Origin: Azospirillum brasilense
GTDB taxonomy: Bacteria; Pseudomonadota; Alphaproteobacteria; Azospirillales; Azospirillaceae
Reading direction: 5' to 3'
Length of the DNA: 64,000 bases
NCBI RefSeq assembly: GCF_007827795.1
Contig: NZ_VITI01000016.1
Coordinates: 49,973-113,972 of the forward strand
Part shown: positions 40,946-48,731 of the stretch, in pieces
Layout: each line of letters opens with the position of its first letter
How positions within the stretch are numbered: position 1 is the first letter of the stretch
The notes under the pieces: model-generated
The model's database searches: none
Told to the model about the DNA's origin: nothing
The model's input: only the letters and a program-made list of their open reading frames with translations
Made by a program: the position numbers and the translations under genes

Positions 40946-43706
40946 CGGCAAGGATCTCCTTGAGTTCGGGGATGCAAGAGCCGCAGTTGGTCCCGGCCCG
41001 CAGGGCCGCTCCGACCTCCTGGACCGTGGTCAGGCGTTGGCTCTGGATGGCGGCGATCAGGCGGTTGACGCCGACGCCGAAGCAGGAACAGACCGTCCGC
41101 CCCTCGTCCGCCGTGGGAACCGGCGACCGGCCGGAGAGCAAGGCGCGGCGGGCGGCACCGTCCAGCGCCTCCGCCGACAGCAGGTCGACCAGCCAAGCGC
41201 GGCTGGGCAAACCGCCGGAGGTGGACAGGAACAGGCAAGCCTCCAGCCGGTCGTGGGTCACCCAGGCGCGGCGCAGCACGCCGCGGGCCGCGTCGCTGTA
41301 ATCGACCGTCGCCCCGGCGAAGCCGAACTCCAGCGTCTCCGGAGCGGGCAGGGCGCCCTCGCCGGCCAGTTCGATCAGGTGGCCGCCAGGGACGGTGCGG
41401 CGTGACCAGTAGCCGCCATGGGCGGGCTCCACCGGGTCGCGGGCGATCAGGAAGCCGGTCCAGGCGGCGGCGTAGGGGACGACCGTCACCGGCATCCGCT
41501 TCAGGTCCGGCTGGCCGGACACGGGGTCCACGGCCATGTCGTCCACCAGCCGCCCGACGACGCAGGAGCCGGTGAAGCGGTCGGTCCAGTGCATGGGCAG
41601 GAAGGCCTCCCCCACCCGCTGCGCCTCGGTCACGCGCAGCCGGGCCAGCGCCGTTCCGACGGGGGTCGAGAGGCTGACCAGGGCGCCGTCCGCCAGGCCG
41701 CGCGCTGCCGCGTCCTGCGGGTGGAGGTCCAGGCAGGGTTCCGGCGCGTGGGCGGAGAGGCGCGGCGACAGGCCGGTGCGCGTCATGGTGTGCCACTGGT
41801 CGCGCAGGCGACCGGTGTTCAACATCAGCGAACCCGGCGCGGCGGTGCGGGGCAAGGGGCGGGAGGTAACGGGGACGAAACGCGCCCGCCCGTCCTCGGT
41901 GAAGAAGCGCCCATCGGTGTAGAGGCGGCGCTTCGAACCCTCGCCGACCCGCCGCGGCCAGGGTGCAGGGGCAAGCGTTTCAAATTCAGCGTCGGACAGC
42001 CCGGCGAGGCCGCCGATGTCGAAGGCGCGCGTCCCGTCGTTTTCGAAGGCGGACAGGGCGGCGTGCTCGCGGAACAGGTCGGCGGGCGTCTCGAAGGGGA
42101 AGGCGTCGGCGAAGCCCATCGCGCGGGCGACCTGGGTGACGATCCACCAGTCGGGCCGCGCCTCGCCCGCCAGGGGACGGAAGGCGCGCTGGCGGGAGAT
42201 CGTCCGGTCGGAGTTGGTGACGGTGCCGTCCTTCTCGCTCCAGCCGGCGGCGGGCAGGCGGATGTGGGCCAGCCGTGCCGTGTCGGTGTCGGCGATGCAG
42301 TCGGAGACGATGACCGTCTCGCAGTTTGCCAGCGCGCGGCGGACGCGGGCGGCGTCGGGCATGCTGACCGCCGGGTTGGTCGCCATGACCCAGACGGCGC
42401 GCACCGTGCCCTCCTCCACCGCGCGGAACAGGTCCACCGCCTTCAGGCCGGGCTTGTCCGCCACCCGCGGGGCGTTCCAGAAGCGGCGCAGCCGGTCCAC
42501 CGACTCCGGCTCGAATCCCATATGGGCGGCGAGTTGGTTGGCGAGCCCGCCGACCTCGCGCCCGCCCATGGCGTTGGGCTGGCCGGTGACGGAGAAGGGT
42601 CCCATGCCCGGCGCGCCGATCCGCCCGGTCAGGAAATGGACATTCAGGATGGCGTTGACCGTGTCCGTCCCCTGCGAGGATTGGTTCACCCCCTGGGAGT
42701 AAATGGTGACGGTGCGGCGGACCGTTGCGACTTCAGCGTAAAAGGCCTCGATTTCGGCCAGCGGCAGACCGCAGCGGGCGGCGACATGGGCGGGGGAGGG
42801 GGCGTCGGCGCGGGCGGCCTCCAGCGCCTTGGCCAGGCCGGCGGTGTGCTCCGCGACGAAACGGGCGTCGATCAGGCCATGGTCGGCGAGATGGACGAGC
42901 AGGCCGTTGAACAGCAGGGCGTCGGTGCCGGGACGAATGGGCAGGTGCCGGTCGGCCCCGTCCACCGCGGCGGTGCGGCGCGGGTCGATGACGACGATCC
43001 GGGTGCCGCGCGCCCGCTTGGCCGCCAGCAGCCGCTGATTGAGGATTGGATGGCACCAGGCGAGGTTGGAGCCGACCAGCACGACCAGATCGGCTTCGTC
43101 CAGGTCCTCGTAAGCCACCGGCACCGCGTCCGCGCCGAAGCCGCGCTTGTGGCCCGCCACGCTGGAGGCCATGCAGAGGCGCGAGTTGGTATCGATGTTG
43201 GCGGTGCCGAGGAAGCCCTTCGCCAGCTTGTTGACGGCGTAATAGTCCTCGGTCAGCAACTGGCCGGAGACGTAGAAGGCCACCGAGTCCGGCCCGTGCT
43301 TCGCGATGGTGTCGGACAGGCGCGTTGCGACGGCGGCGATGGCCTCGTCCCAGGCGACGCGCCGCCCGTCCACCTGCGGGTGGAGCAGCCGTTCGGCGAG
43401 GCCCAGCGTATCGGGCAGGTTGGTGCCCTTGGAGCACAGCTTCCCCCGGTTAGCCGGGTGGTCGGGGTCGCCGGCCACGGTGACAGCGCCATCGGCGGCG
43501 ACGGAGGCCAGCACGCCGCAGCCGACGCCACAGTAAGGGCAGGTGGTGCGGACGGGCTTTCCCGCTGCGATTTCCCTCTCCCCTCCGGGGAGAGGGGAGG
43601 GTGAGGGGGTTGCGCGTGGCGGTGCGTCCGGCACAAGCGCACCCCCCTCACCCCGACCCTCTCCCCAGAGGGGAGAGGGAGAGGTTGGGAGTCTCTCTTC
43701 ACCCAT
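40920..43706 (-). CDS. nasA: Assimilatory nitrate reductase catalytic subunit with C-terminal [2Fe-2S] domain
   Basis: Molybdopterin enzyme of 928 residues reducing nitrate to nitrite in the cytoplasm. The [4Fe-4S] motif CPYCGVGCGVLAS and CSKGTN open the first domain; the dinucleotide-binding domain is at the C-terminal side, followed by a BFD-like [2Fe-2S] domain (VCSCFGVGVNRLI, TNCGSCIPEL). The ATG at 43706 overlaps nirD by eight bases and is the only good start. Consequently residues of roughly 9-46 are encoded by a family B repeat inserted in frame. No Tat signal. Confidence 0.92.
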   Translation of the reverse strand: MGEERLPTSPSPLWGEGRGEGGALVPDAPPRATPSPSPLPGGEREIAAGKPVRTTCPYCGVGCGVLASVAADGAVTVAGDPDHPANRGKLCSKGTNLPDTLGLAERLLHPQVDGRRVAWDEAIAAVATRLSDTIAKHGPDSVAFYVSGQLLTEDYYAVNKLAKGFLGTANIDTNSRLCMASSVAGHKRGFGADAVPVAYEDLDEADLVVLVGSNLAWCHPILNQRLLAAKRARGTRIVVIDPRRTAAVDGADRHLPIRPGTDALLFNGLLVHLADHGLIDARFVAEHTAGLAKALEAARADAPSPAHVAARCGLPLAEIEAFYAEVATVRRTVTIYSQGVNQSSQGTDTVNAILNVHFLTGRIGAPGMGPFSVTGQPNAMGGREVGGLANQLAAHMGFEPESVDRLRRFWNAPRVADKPGLKAVDLFRAVEEGTVRAVWVMATNPAVSMPDAARVRRALANCETVIVSDCIADTDTARLAHIRLPAAGWSEKDGTVTNSDRTISRQRAFRPLAGEARPDWWIVTQVARAMGFADAFPFETPADLFREHAALSAFENDGTRAFDIGGLAGLSDAEFETLAPAPWPRRVGEGSKRRLYTDGRFFTEDGRARFVPVTSRPLPRTAAPGSLMLNTGRLRDQWHTMTRTGLSPRLSAHAPEPCLDLHPQDAAARGLADGALVSLSTPVGTALARLRVTEAQRVGEAFLPMHWTDRFTGSCVVGRLVDDMAVDPVSGQPDLKRMPVTVVPYAAAWTGFLIARDPVEPAHGGYWSRRTVPGGHLIELAGEGALPAPETLEFGFAGATVDYSDAARGVLRRAWVTHDRLEACLFLSTSGGLPSRAWLVDLLSAEALDGAARRALLSGRSPVPTADEGRTVCSCFGVGVNRLIAAIQSQRLTTVQEVGAALRAGTNCGSCIPELKEILADAQRCHVA
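43573..43680. repeat. GC-palindromic repeat, family B (copy 3), inside the nasA 5' coding region
   Basis: Outer units CCCTCTCCCCTCCGGGGAGAGG and CCCTCTCCCCAGAGGGGAGAGG, inner GTGAGGGGGTTGCGC / GCGCACCCCCCTCAC. It lies between the nasA start (43706) and the first conserved cysteine motif, and its length keeps the frame open. Confidence 0.85.
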
Positions 43707-44055
43707 GGCCGCACCCTCCACGGCCCGGACGGAAGGCGGCAAGGCCGAGCTGCACCGCGCCGTCCACCACCCGCACCGGACAGTGGCCGGCGCAGCCCTC
43801 GTCGGGGCCGACCGCTTCGCCGCTGGCGAGGTCGATCACCCAGCTGTGCAGCGGGCAGGTCACCCGCGCCCCGTGGACGATGCCCTGCGACAGCGGGCCG
43901 CCGGCGTGCGGGCAGCGGTCCTCCAGCGCGTAGACCTCGTCCGCCACGGTGCGGAACAGGGCGATGTCGCCGAAGTCGGTCCGCACCACGCGGGACCCCT
44001 GGCGGGGAATGTCTTCGACCGAGCCGACGGTGATCCAGGAAATGCTCTGATCCAT
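43699..44055 (-). CDS. nirD: Nitrite reductase small subunit, Rieske-type
   Basis: Protein of 118 residues. It carries a full Rieske [2Fe-2S] signature, CPHAGG and CPLHSW, so unlike many NirD proteins it should bind a cluster. It partners the siroheme subunit NirB. The stop codon overlaps the nasA start by eight bases; nirB ends 6 bases upstream of its ATG. Full family length. Confidence 0.92.
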   Translation of the reverse strand: MDQSISWITVGSVEDIPRQGSRVVRTDFGDIALFRTVADEVYALEDRCPHAGGPLSQGIVHGARVTCPLHSWVIDLASGEAVGPDEGCAGHCPVRVVDGAVQLGLAAFRPGRGGCGHG

Positions 44056-44061
44056 GTCTCG

Positions 44062-46539
44062 TTACCCCACCTGAGCGAGCGGCGCGAATTCGTGACGGTC
44101 CACCGACCCGTTGGCCCGCTCGGCCCACGGATCGTCCTGCGAAAAGCTCTGGGAGAAGAGGAAGCGGGCGTTGAGCGCGGTCCGGCCCTCGGCATCATCG
44201 ACCAGCCGACGCTTGATGTACTCCAGCCCGACGCGCTCGACCCACGGGGCGGTGCGCTCCAGATAGCGGGCCTCCTCGCGATAGAGCTGCATGTAGGCGC
44301 CGGTGTATTCCAGAACCTCCGCCTCGGTCTCCACCTTCACCAGCAGGTCGCAGGCCCGGACATGCATGCCGCCGTTGCCGCCGACATGCAGCTCGTAACC
44401 GCTGTCCACGCAGACGACGCCCAGGTCCTTGATGGTGGCCTCCGCGCAATTGCGCGGGCAGCCGGAGACGGCCAGCTTCACCTTGTGCGGGGTCCAGGTG
44501 CCCCAGGTCATCCGCTCCAGCTTGACGCCGAGGCCGGTGCTGTCCTGCGTGCCGAAGCGGCACCATTCCGATCCGACGCAGGTCTTCACCGTGCGCAGCC
44601 CCTTGGCGTAGGCGTGGCCGGACACCATGCCGGCGGCGTTCAGGTCCGCCCACACCGCGGGCAGATCCTCCTTCTTCACGCCGAACAGGTCGATGCGCTG
44701 GCCGCCGGTGACCTTCACCGTGGGGATGGCGAACTTGTCCACCACGTCGGCGATGGCGCGCAGCTCCTGCGCGCTGGTCAGCCCGCCCCACATGCGCGGG
44801 ACGACGGAGTAGGTGCCGTCCTTCTGGATGTTGGCGTGGACGCGCTCGTTGATGTAGCGGGACCGGCTGTCGTCCTTGTACTCGCCCGGCCATTCACACA
44901 GCAGGTAATAGTTCAGCGCCGGACGGCAATGGTGGCAGCCGTCGGGCGTCCGCCATTCCAGCCGCTGCATCACGTCCGGGATGGATTTCAGGGAAAGCGA
45001 GGTGATGGCCCGGCGCACCTCGTCGTGGGTGCGGTCGGTGCATTTGCACATCGGCTTGGCCTTCGCCTCGCCCGCGTAGCCGTCGCCGAGCGTGATGGCG
45101 AGGAGTTGCTCCACCTGCCCGGTGCAGCTTCCGCAGGAGGCCGAGGCTTTGGTATGAGACCGCACCTCGTCCAGGTTGGACAGGCCCTTCTCGGTGATCG
45201 CCTTGACGATGGTGCCCTTGCACACGCCGTTGCAGCCGCAGATCTCCGCACTGTCGGGGAGCGCCGCAACGGCGGCCTTAGGGTTTGCCGCCCCCTCGCC
45301 TCCGAACCCGCCACCAAAATTTGGGCCGAAGATCAGGGTGTCGCGGACCGGCGCCACTTCGGTCCCGTCCTTCAGCATCTGGAAGTACCAGCCGCCGTCC
45401 TTGGTATCGCCGTAGAGCACGGCACCCAGGATGCGGTTCTCCTTGACCACGACGCGCTTGTAGACGCCGCGGGCGGCGTCGCGGAACACGATGTCCTCGC
45501 AGTCCTTGCCGCCGGTGAAGTCGCCCGCCGAGAAGACGTCCACCCCCGTCACCTTCAGCTTGGTCGATGTGACGGAGCCGGTGTAGGCGGCCTCCGTACC
45601 GCCGGCCAGCCGGGCGGCGGCGACCTTGGCCATCTCGAACAGCGGGGCAACGAGGCCGTAGGTCTGGCCGCGATGCTCCACGCACTCGCCCACCGACAGG
45701 ATCGCCGGGTCGGAAGTGGTCATGGCGTCGTCCACCTGGATGCCGCGCCCGCAGGCCAGCCCCGCCGCCTTGCCCAGCGCCATGTTCGGGCGGATGCCCA
45801 CGGCCATGACCACCAGATCGGCGGGAAGCTCCTGCCCATTTTTCAGGCGAACCGCCGAAACGCTTTCATTGCCCACAATTTCAGCAGTGTCGGCGCCGGT
45901 CAGCACGGTGATGCCGCGGCGCTCCAACTCGTGCCGCAGCAGCGCCCCGGCGGAGCGGTCGAGCTGCCGTTCCATCAGCGTGTCCATCAGGTGCAGGACC
46001 GTGACGTCCATGCCCTTGACCTTCAAGCCGTTGGCGGCCTCCAGCCCGAGCAGGCCGCCGCCGATGACCACGGCGCGCCCGCCCTTCGCCGCCGCCTCCA
46101 GCATCGCGTCAACATCGGCGAGGTCGCGGAAGCCGACGACGCCGGGCAGGGTGGAGCCGGGAACCGGGATGATGAAGGGGGTGGAGCCGGTGGCGATCAG
46201 CAGCCTGTCATAGGGCACGGTCAGACCGGAGATGGCCGTGACGGCGCGGTTCGCCCGGTCGATCACCTCCACCCGGTCGCCGGTCAACAGCTTGATTCCG
46301 TTGGCTTCATACCAGTCGCGCCCGTTCAGCACGATCTGCTCGAAGGTCTTCTCCCCGGCCAGCACGGGGGAAAGCATGATGCGGTTGTAGTTGGGGTGCG
46401 GCTCGGCTCCGAAGACGGTGATGTCGTAACGGTCCGGCGCCTTGGCCAGCAGTTCCTCCAGCGTGCGGATGCCGGCCATGCCGTTGCCGATGACGACCAG
46501 CCGTTCGCGCGGAGTGGATGGATTGGTGTGCGTGCTCAT
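44062..46539 (-). CDS. nirB: Assimilatory nitrite reductase large subunit
   Basis: Protein of 825 residues reducing nitrite to ammonium with NAD(P)H. Domains in order: FAD/NAD-binding reductase (LVVIGNGMAGIRTLEEL; VVIGGGLLGLEAANGL), BFD-like [2Fe-2S] domains (EICGCNGVCKGTIV; ASCGSCTGQ), then the nitrite/sulfite reductase halves with siroheme/[4Fe-4S] cysteines in CVGSEWCRFG and SGCPRNCAEA. The open frame runs 165 codons upstream through the leader and terminator; the ATG at 46539 with AAGAGGG upstream begins the conserved part. First gene of nirB-nirD-nasA-cobA. Confidence 0.95.
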   Translation of the reverse strand: MSTHTNPSTPRERLVVIGNGMAGIRTLEELLAKAPDRYDITVFGAEPHPNYNRIMLSPVLAGEKTFEQIVLNGRDWYEANGIKLLTGDRVEVIDRANRAVTAISGLTVPYDRLLIATGSTPFIIPVPGSTLPGVVGFRDLADVDAMLEAAAKGGRAVVIGGGLLGLEAANGLKVKGMDVTVLHLMDTLMERQLDRSAGALLRHELERRGITVLTGADTAEIVGNESVSAVRLKNGQELPADLVVMAVGIRPNMALGKAAGLACGRGIQVDDAMTTSDPAILSVGECVEHRGQTYGLVAPLFEMAKVAAARLAGGTEAAYTGSVTSTKLKVTGVDVFSAGDFTGGKDCEDIVFRDAARGVYKRVVVKENRILGAVLYGDTKDGGWYFQMLKDGTEVAPVRDTLIFGPNFGGGFGGEGAANPKAAVAALPDSAEICGCNGVCKGTIVKAITEKGLSNLDEVRSHTKASASCGSCTGQVEQLLAITLGDGYAGEAKAKPMCKCTDRTHDEVRRAITSLSLKSIPDVMQRLEWRTPDGCHHCRPALNYYLLCEWPGEYKDDSRSRYINERVHANIQKDGTYSVVPRMWGGLTSAQELRAIADVVDKFAIPTVKVTGGQRIDLFGVKKEDLPAVWADLNAAGMVSGHAYAKGLRTVKTCVGSEWCRFGTQDSTGLGVKLERMTWGTWTPHKVKLAVSGCPRNCAEATIKDLGVVCVDSGYELHVGGNGGMHVRACDLLVKVETEAEVLEYTGAYMQLYREEARYLERTAPWVERVGLEYIKRRLVDDAEGRTALNARFLFSQSFSQDDPWAERANGSVDRHEFAPLAQVG

Positions 46540-46570
46540 GCTGTGTGCCCTCTTGCGAGGCCGCGAGGCC

Positions 46571-46632
46571 GAAAAGAAAAAGGCGCCCGAAGCCCTGGGG
46601 ACTCCCGCGGGATTCCCAGGGTTTCGGACGCC
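46571..46632 (-). terminator. Intrinsic terminator (attenuator) in the nirB leader
   Basis: On the minus strand an 18-base stem (GGCGTCCGAAACCCTGGG with CCCAGGGCTTCGGGCGCC; one wobble, one mismatch) is followed at once by TTTTTCTTTTC. It lies 32 bases before the nirB ATG, in the leader rather than behind a gene. Its 5' arm shares eight bases with the AACGGC stem-loop at 46625-46640, so the two cannot form together. Confidence 0.88.
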
Positions 46633-46681
46633 GTTGTCCGGGTGGTTCGCCGTCGAACCGGCCATGGCGCCGTTGCCCTGG
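46625..46681 (-). promoter_or_regulatory. nasT target: Putative ANTAR antiterminator stem-loops in the nirB leader
   Basis: Two minus-strand stem-loops with the identical hexaloop AACGGC: P1 at 46662-46681 (CCAGGGC/GCCATGG with one G-A mismatch) and P2 at 46625-46640 (CGGAC/GTCCG). A third hairpin GGTTC-GACGGC-GAACC (46644-46659) lies between. ANTAR proteins bind tandem stem-loops whose six-base loops have A at 1 and G at 4, which AACGGC satisfies. P2 competes with the terminator 5' arm. Confidence 0.72.
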
Positions 46682-46750
46682 CCCTGATCTGCCCATCCTT
46701 CTGGCAATCCGCGTGCCAACACCGGCACCAAGGTATGAGAAAGGGACCGG

Positions 46751-46770
46751 AATGGCGGATTTCCGCCATT
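46751..46770. promoter_or_regulatory. Palindrome upstream of the nirB leader hairpins
   Basis: AATGGCGGATTTCCGCCATT: 8-bp perfect arms around ATTT. Could be a protein-binding operator or an RNA hairpin in the nirB transcript. Its partner is unknown. Confidence 0.45.
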
Positions 46771-46881
46771 TGCAGGGTTTCGCCGCCGCTGGTCGATGAC
46801 GGGAGTGTCGGGACCAAAACACGCGCTTTTGTCCTGCATCGAACAAAAAGCGGTCCGAAAGCCGACAAATTGTGCAATGCG

Positions 46882-46896
46882 GCACCACCAAGGTAC
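46882..46896. promoter_or_regulatory. Candidate NtrC enhancer site
   Basis: GCACC-ACCAA-GGTAC matches the NtrC half-site pattern GCACC-N5-GGTGC with one mismatch. It lies about 105 bases before the predicted start of the sigma-54 promoter at 46976-46990, a usual enhancer distance. Confidence 0.45.
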
Positions 46897-46975
46897 CAGC
46901 ACAAACAATAGGCAATTCGCGTCAAAGCCGCAGAAACAAAGACCTTTGGCCCTGTTTGGAAGGTCATTCAGCCTT

Positions 46976-46990
46976 TGGCATGGTCCTTGC
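46976..46990 (+). promoter_or_regulatory. Sigma-54 promoter of the nrt operon
   Basis: TGGCATGGTCCTTGC carries GG and GC dinucleotides exactly ten bases apart, the -24/-12 pattern of RpoN promoters. The predicted transcript would begin near 47001, directly before the first stem-loop of the nrtA leader. Confidence 0.72.
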
Positions 46991-47003
46991 GAGAGGAACG
47001 GCG

Positions 47004-47050
47004 GGACGCGCCAACGGCGGTGCGTCCATCCCATACGCCCAAGGTTGGGC
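47004..47050 (+). promoter_or_regulatory. nasT target: Putative ANTAR stem-loop pair at the 5' end of the nrtA leader
   Basis: P1 at 47004-47027 is a 9-bp stem GGACGCGCC/GGTGCGTCC with hexaloop AACGGC; P2 at 47037-47050 is GCCC/GGGC with hexaloop AAGGTT. Both loops have A at position 1 and G at 4. The linker is nine bases. No U-tract terminator is visible between here and nrtA, so the mode of action is less clear than at nirB. Confidence 0.58.
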
Positions 47051-47184
47051 CCCTCGGCACCGTCGCTGACCCGGTTCGACAGCCCTTCATGGCTGGAGAG
47101 CCCTCAACGGCGCGTCGCCGGTGGGGCGTTGGATCGAGGTCGGGCGTGCCGCGGGGGTCCGGAACGAGAGATGGAGCGACCGAC

Positions 47185-48573
47185 GTGACCCGACTTCCCG
47201 CCTCCCCCCGCACCGCCCTGCTGTCCGCCGCCGCCACGCTGGCGCTGACGCTCGGGTCCGCCCAGGCCGCTCCGCTCGACGTGGAGAAGGACCAGCTCAA
47301 GCTGGGCTTCATCAAGCTGACCGACATGGCCCCGCTCGCCATCGCCGCGGAGAAAGGCTTTTTCGAGGACGAGGGCCTGTCGGTGACGCTGGAGCCGCAG
47401 GCCAACTGGAAGGTGCTGCTCGACCGCGTGATCTCCGGGGAGCTGGACGGCGCCCACATGCTGGCCGGTCAGCCGCTGGGCGCCACCATCGGCTTCGGCA
47501 CCCAGGCCAACGTGGTGACGGCCTTCTCCATGGACCTCAACGGCAACGGCATCACCCTGTCCAACGAGGTGTGGGAGCGGATGAAGCCCAACCTGCCCAA
47601 GGGGCCGGACGGCAAGCCGCTGCACCCGATCAAGGCCGACGCGCTGAAGCCGGTCATCGCCCAGTACCGGGCGGAGGGCAAGCCCTTCACCATGGGCATG
47701 GTCTTCCCCGTCTCCACCCACAATTACGAGCTTCGCTACTGGCTGGCCGCCGGCGGCATCAACCCCGGCTACTACGCCCCCAACGACGTGTCAGGGCAGA
47801 TCCAGGCGGACGCGCTGCTCTCCGTCACCCCGCCGCCGCAGATGCCGGCGACGCTGGAGGCCGGGACCATCTTCGGCTACAGCGTCGGCGAGCCGTGGAA
47901 CCAGCAGGCGGTGATGAAGGGCATCGGCGTGCCGGTCATCACCGACACCGAGATCTGGAAGAACAACCCGGAGAAGGTCTTCGGCGTCACCGAGGGCTGG
48001 GCCGCCAAGAACCCCAAGACCCATCTGGCGCTGGTCAAGGCGCTGATCCGCGCCGCCATGTGGCTGGACGAGAACGACAACGCCAACCGCGCCGAGGCGG
48101 TGAAGATCCTGGCGAAGTCGGAGTATGTGGGGGCCGACGCCAAGGTCATCGCCAATTCGATGACCGGCACCTTCGAGTATGAGAAGGGCGACAAGCGGGC
48201 AGTTCCCGACTTCAACGTCTTCTTCCGCTACAACGCCACTTATCCCTTCTATTCCGACGCCGTCTGGTACCTGACGCAGATGCGCCGCTGGGGCCAGATC
48301 GCCGAGGCCAAGCCGGACTCCTGGTACGACGAGACCGCCCGCAAGGTCTACAAGCCGGAGATCTACCTGAAGGCCGCGCGGCTGCTGGTGGAGGAGGGCA
48401 AGGCCAAGGAGGCCGACTTCCCCTGGGCCAGCGACGGCTACAAGCCGCTGGACGAGGGCTTCATCGACGGCATCGCCTACGACGGCCGCAAGCCCAACGA
48501 GTACCTGACGAAGCTGCCCATCGGCCTGAAAGGCGGGCAGGCGCTGCAGGGCGGGCAACTGGTCGGCGGTTGA
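47185..48573 (+). CDS. nrtA: Nitrate/nitrite ABC transporter substrate-binding protein
   Basis: Periplasmic protein of 462 residues. A signal peptide (SAAATLALTLGSAQA) is followed by an NrtA-type binding fold (LGFIKLTDMAPLAIAAEKGF, HMLAGQPLGATIGFG, FPVSTHNYELRYWLAAGGI). GTG start at 47185 with a GGAG eight bases upstream; the long upstream frame extension covers the leader hairpins. NasS, the nitrate sensor related to NrtA, lacks a signal peptide, so this copy is the transporter protein. Confidence 0.92.
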   Translation: MTRLPASPRTALLSAAATLALTLGSAQAAPLDVEKDQLKLGFIKLTDMAPLAIAAEKGFFEDEGLSVTLEPQANWKVLLDRVISGELDGAHMLAGQPLGATIGFGTQANVVTAFSMDLNGNGITLSNEVWERMKPNLPKGPDGKPLHPIKADALKPVIAQYRAEGKPFTMGMVFPVSTHNYELRYWLAAGGINPGYYAPNDVSGQIQADALLSVTPPPQMPATLEAGTIFGYSVGEPWNQQAVMKGIGVPVITDTEIWKNNPEKVFGVTEGWAAKNPKTHLALVKALIRAAMWLDENDNANRAEAVKILAKSEYVGADAKVIANSMTGTFEYEKGDKRAVPDFNVFFRYNATYPFYSDAVWYLTQMRRWGQIAEAKPDSWYDETARKVYKPEIYLKAARLLVEEGKAKEADFPWASDGYKPLDEGFIDGIAYDGRKPNEYLTKLPIGLKGGQALQGGQLVGG

Positions 48574-48612
48574 GACTGCGGACTTCCGATACTCGCGCAG
48601 TGGTCGCGACGG

Positions 48613-48698
48613 GCCCCCACCCTAACCCTCCCCCGCTCACGCAGGGGAGGGGACAGACACCCTCCCCCGCCCAGCGGGGGAGGGCCGGGGTGGGGGCA
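48613..48698. repeat. GC-palindromic intergenic repeat, family A (copy 4)
   Basis: CCCCCACCCTAACCCTCCCC edge, two inverted CCCTCCCCCGC units and GGCCGGGGTGGGGGC edge, as in the other family A copies. It lies between nrtA and nrtB inside the operon. Confidence 0.85.
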
Positions 48699-48731
48699 TC
48701 GGCGCCCCGCGCCAAACAGAAAGATCACCCC

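Noticed and set aside
46710..46727. GTGCC-GGTGTT-GGCAC hairpin as an ANTAR stem-loop
   Set aside because: Six-base loop, but position 1 is G; the AACGGC loops nearer the terminator fit better.
46862..46886. Sigma-54 promoter on the minus strand for nirB
   Set aside because: A GG...GC pair near TGGTGCCGCATTGC has only nine bases between the dinucleotides instead of ten; not accepted.
43543..46911. 1122-codon open frame on the plus strand opposite nirB, nirD and part of nasA
   Set aside because: Antisense shadow in high-GC DNA: composition is Arg/Gly/His/Val-rich with no motif, and the other strand encodes three clear conserved proteins.
8952..48698. CRISPR arrays suggested by repeated short palindromes
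   Set aside because: Copies are single, thousands of bases apart, without regular spacers or cas genes.
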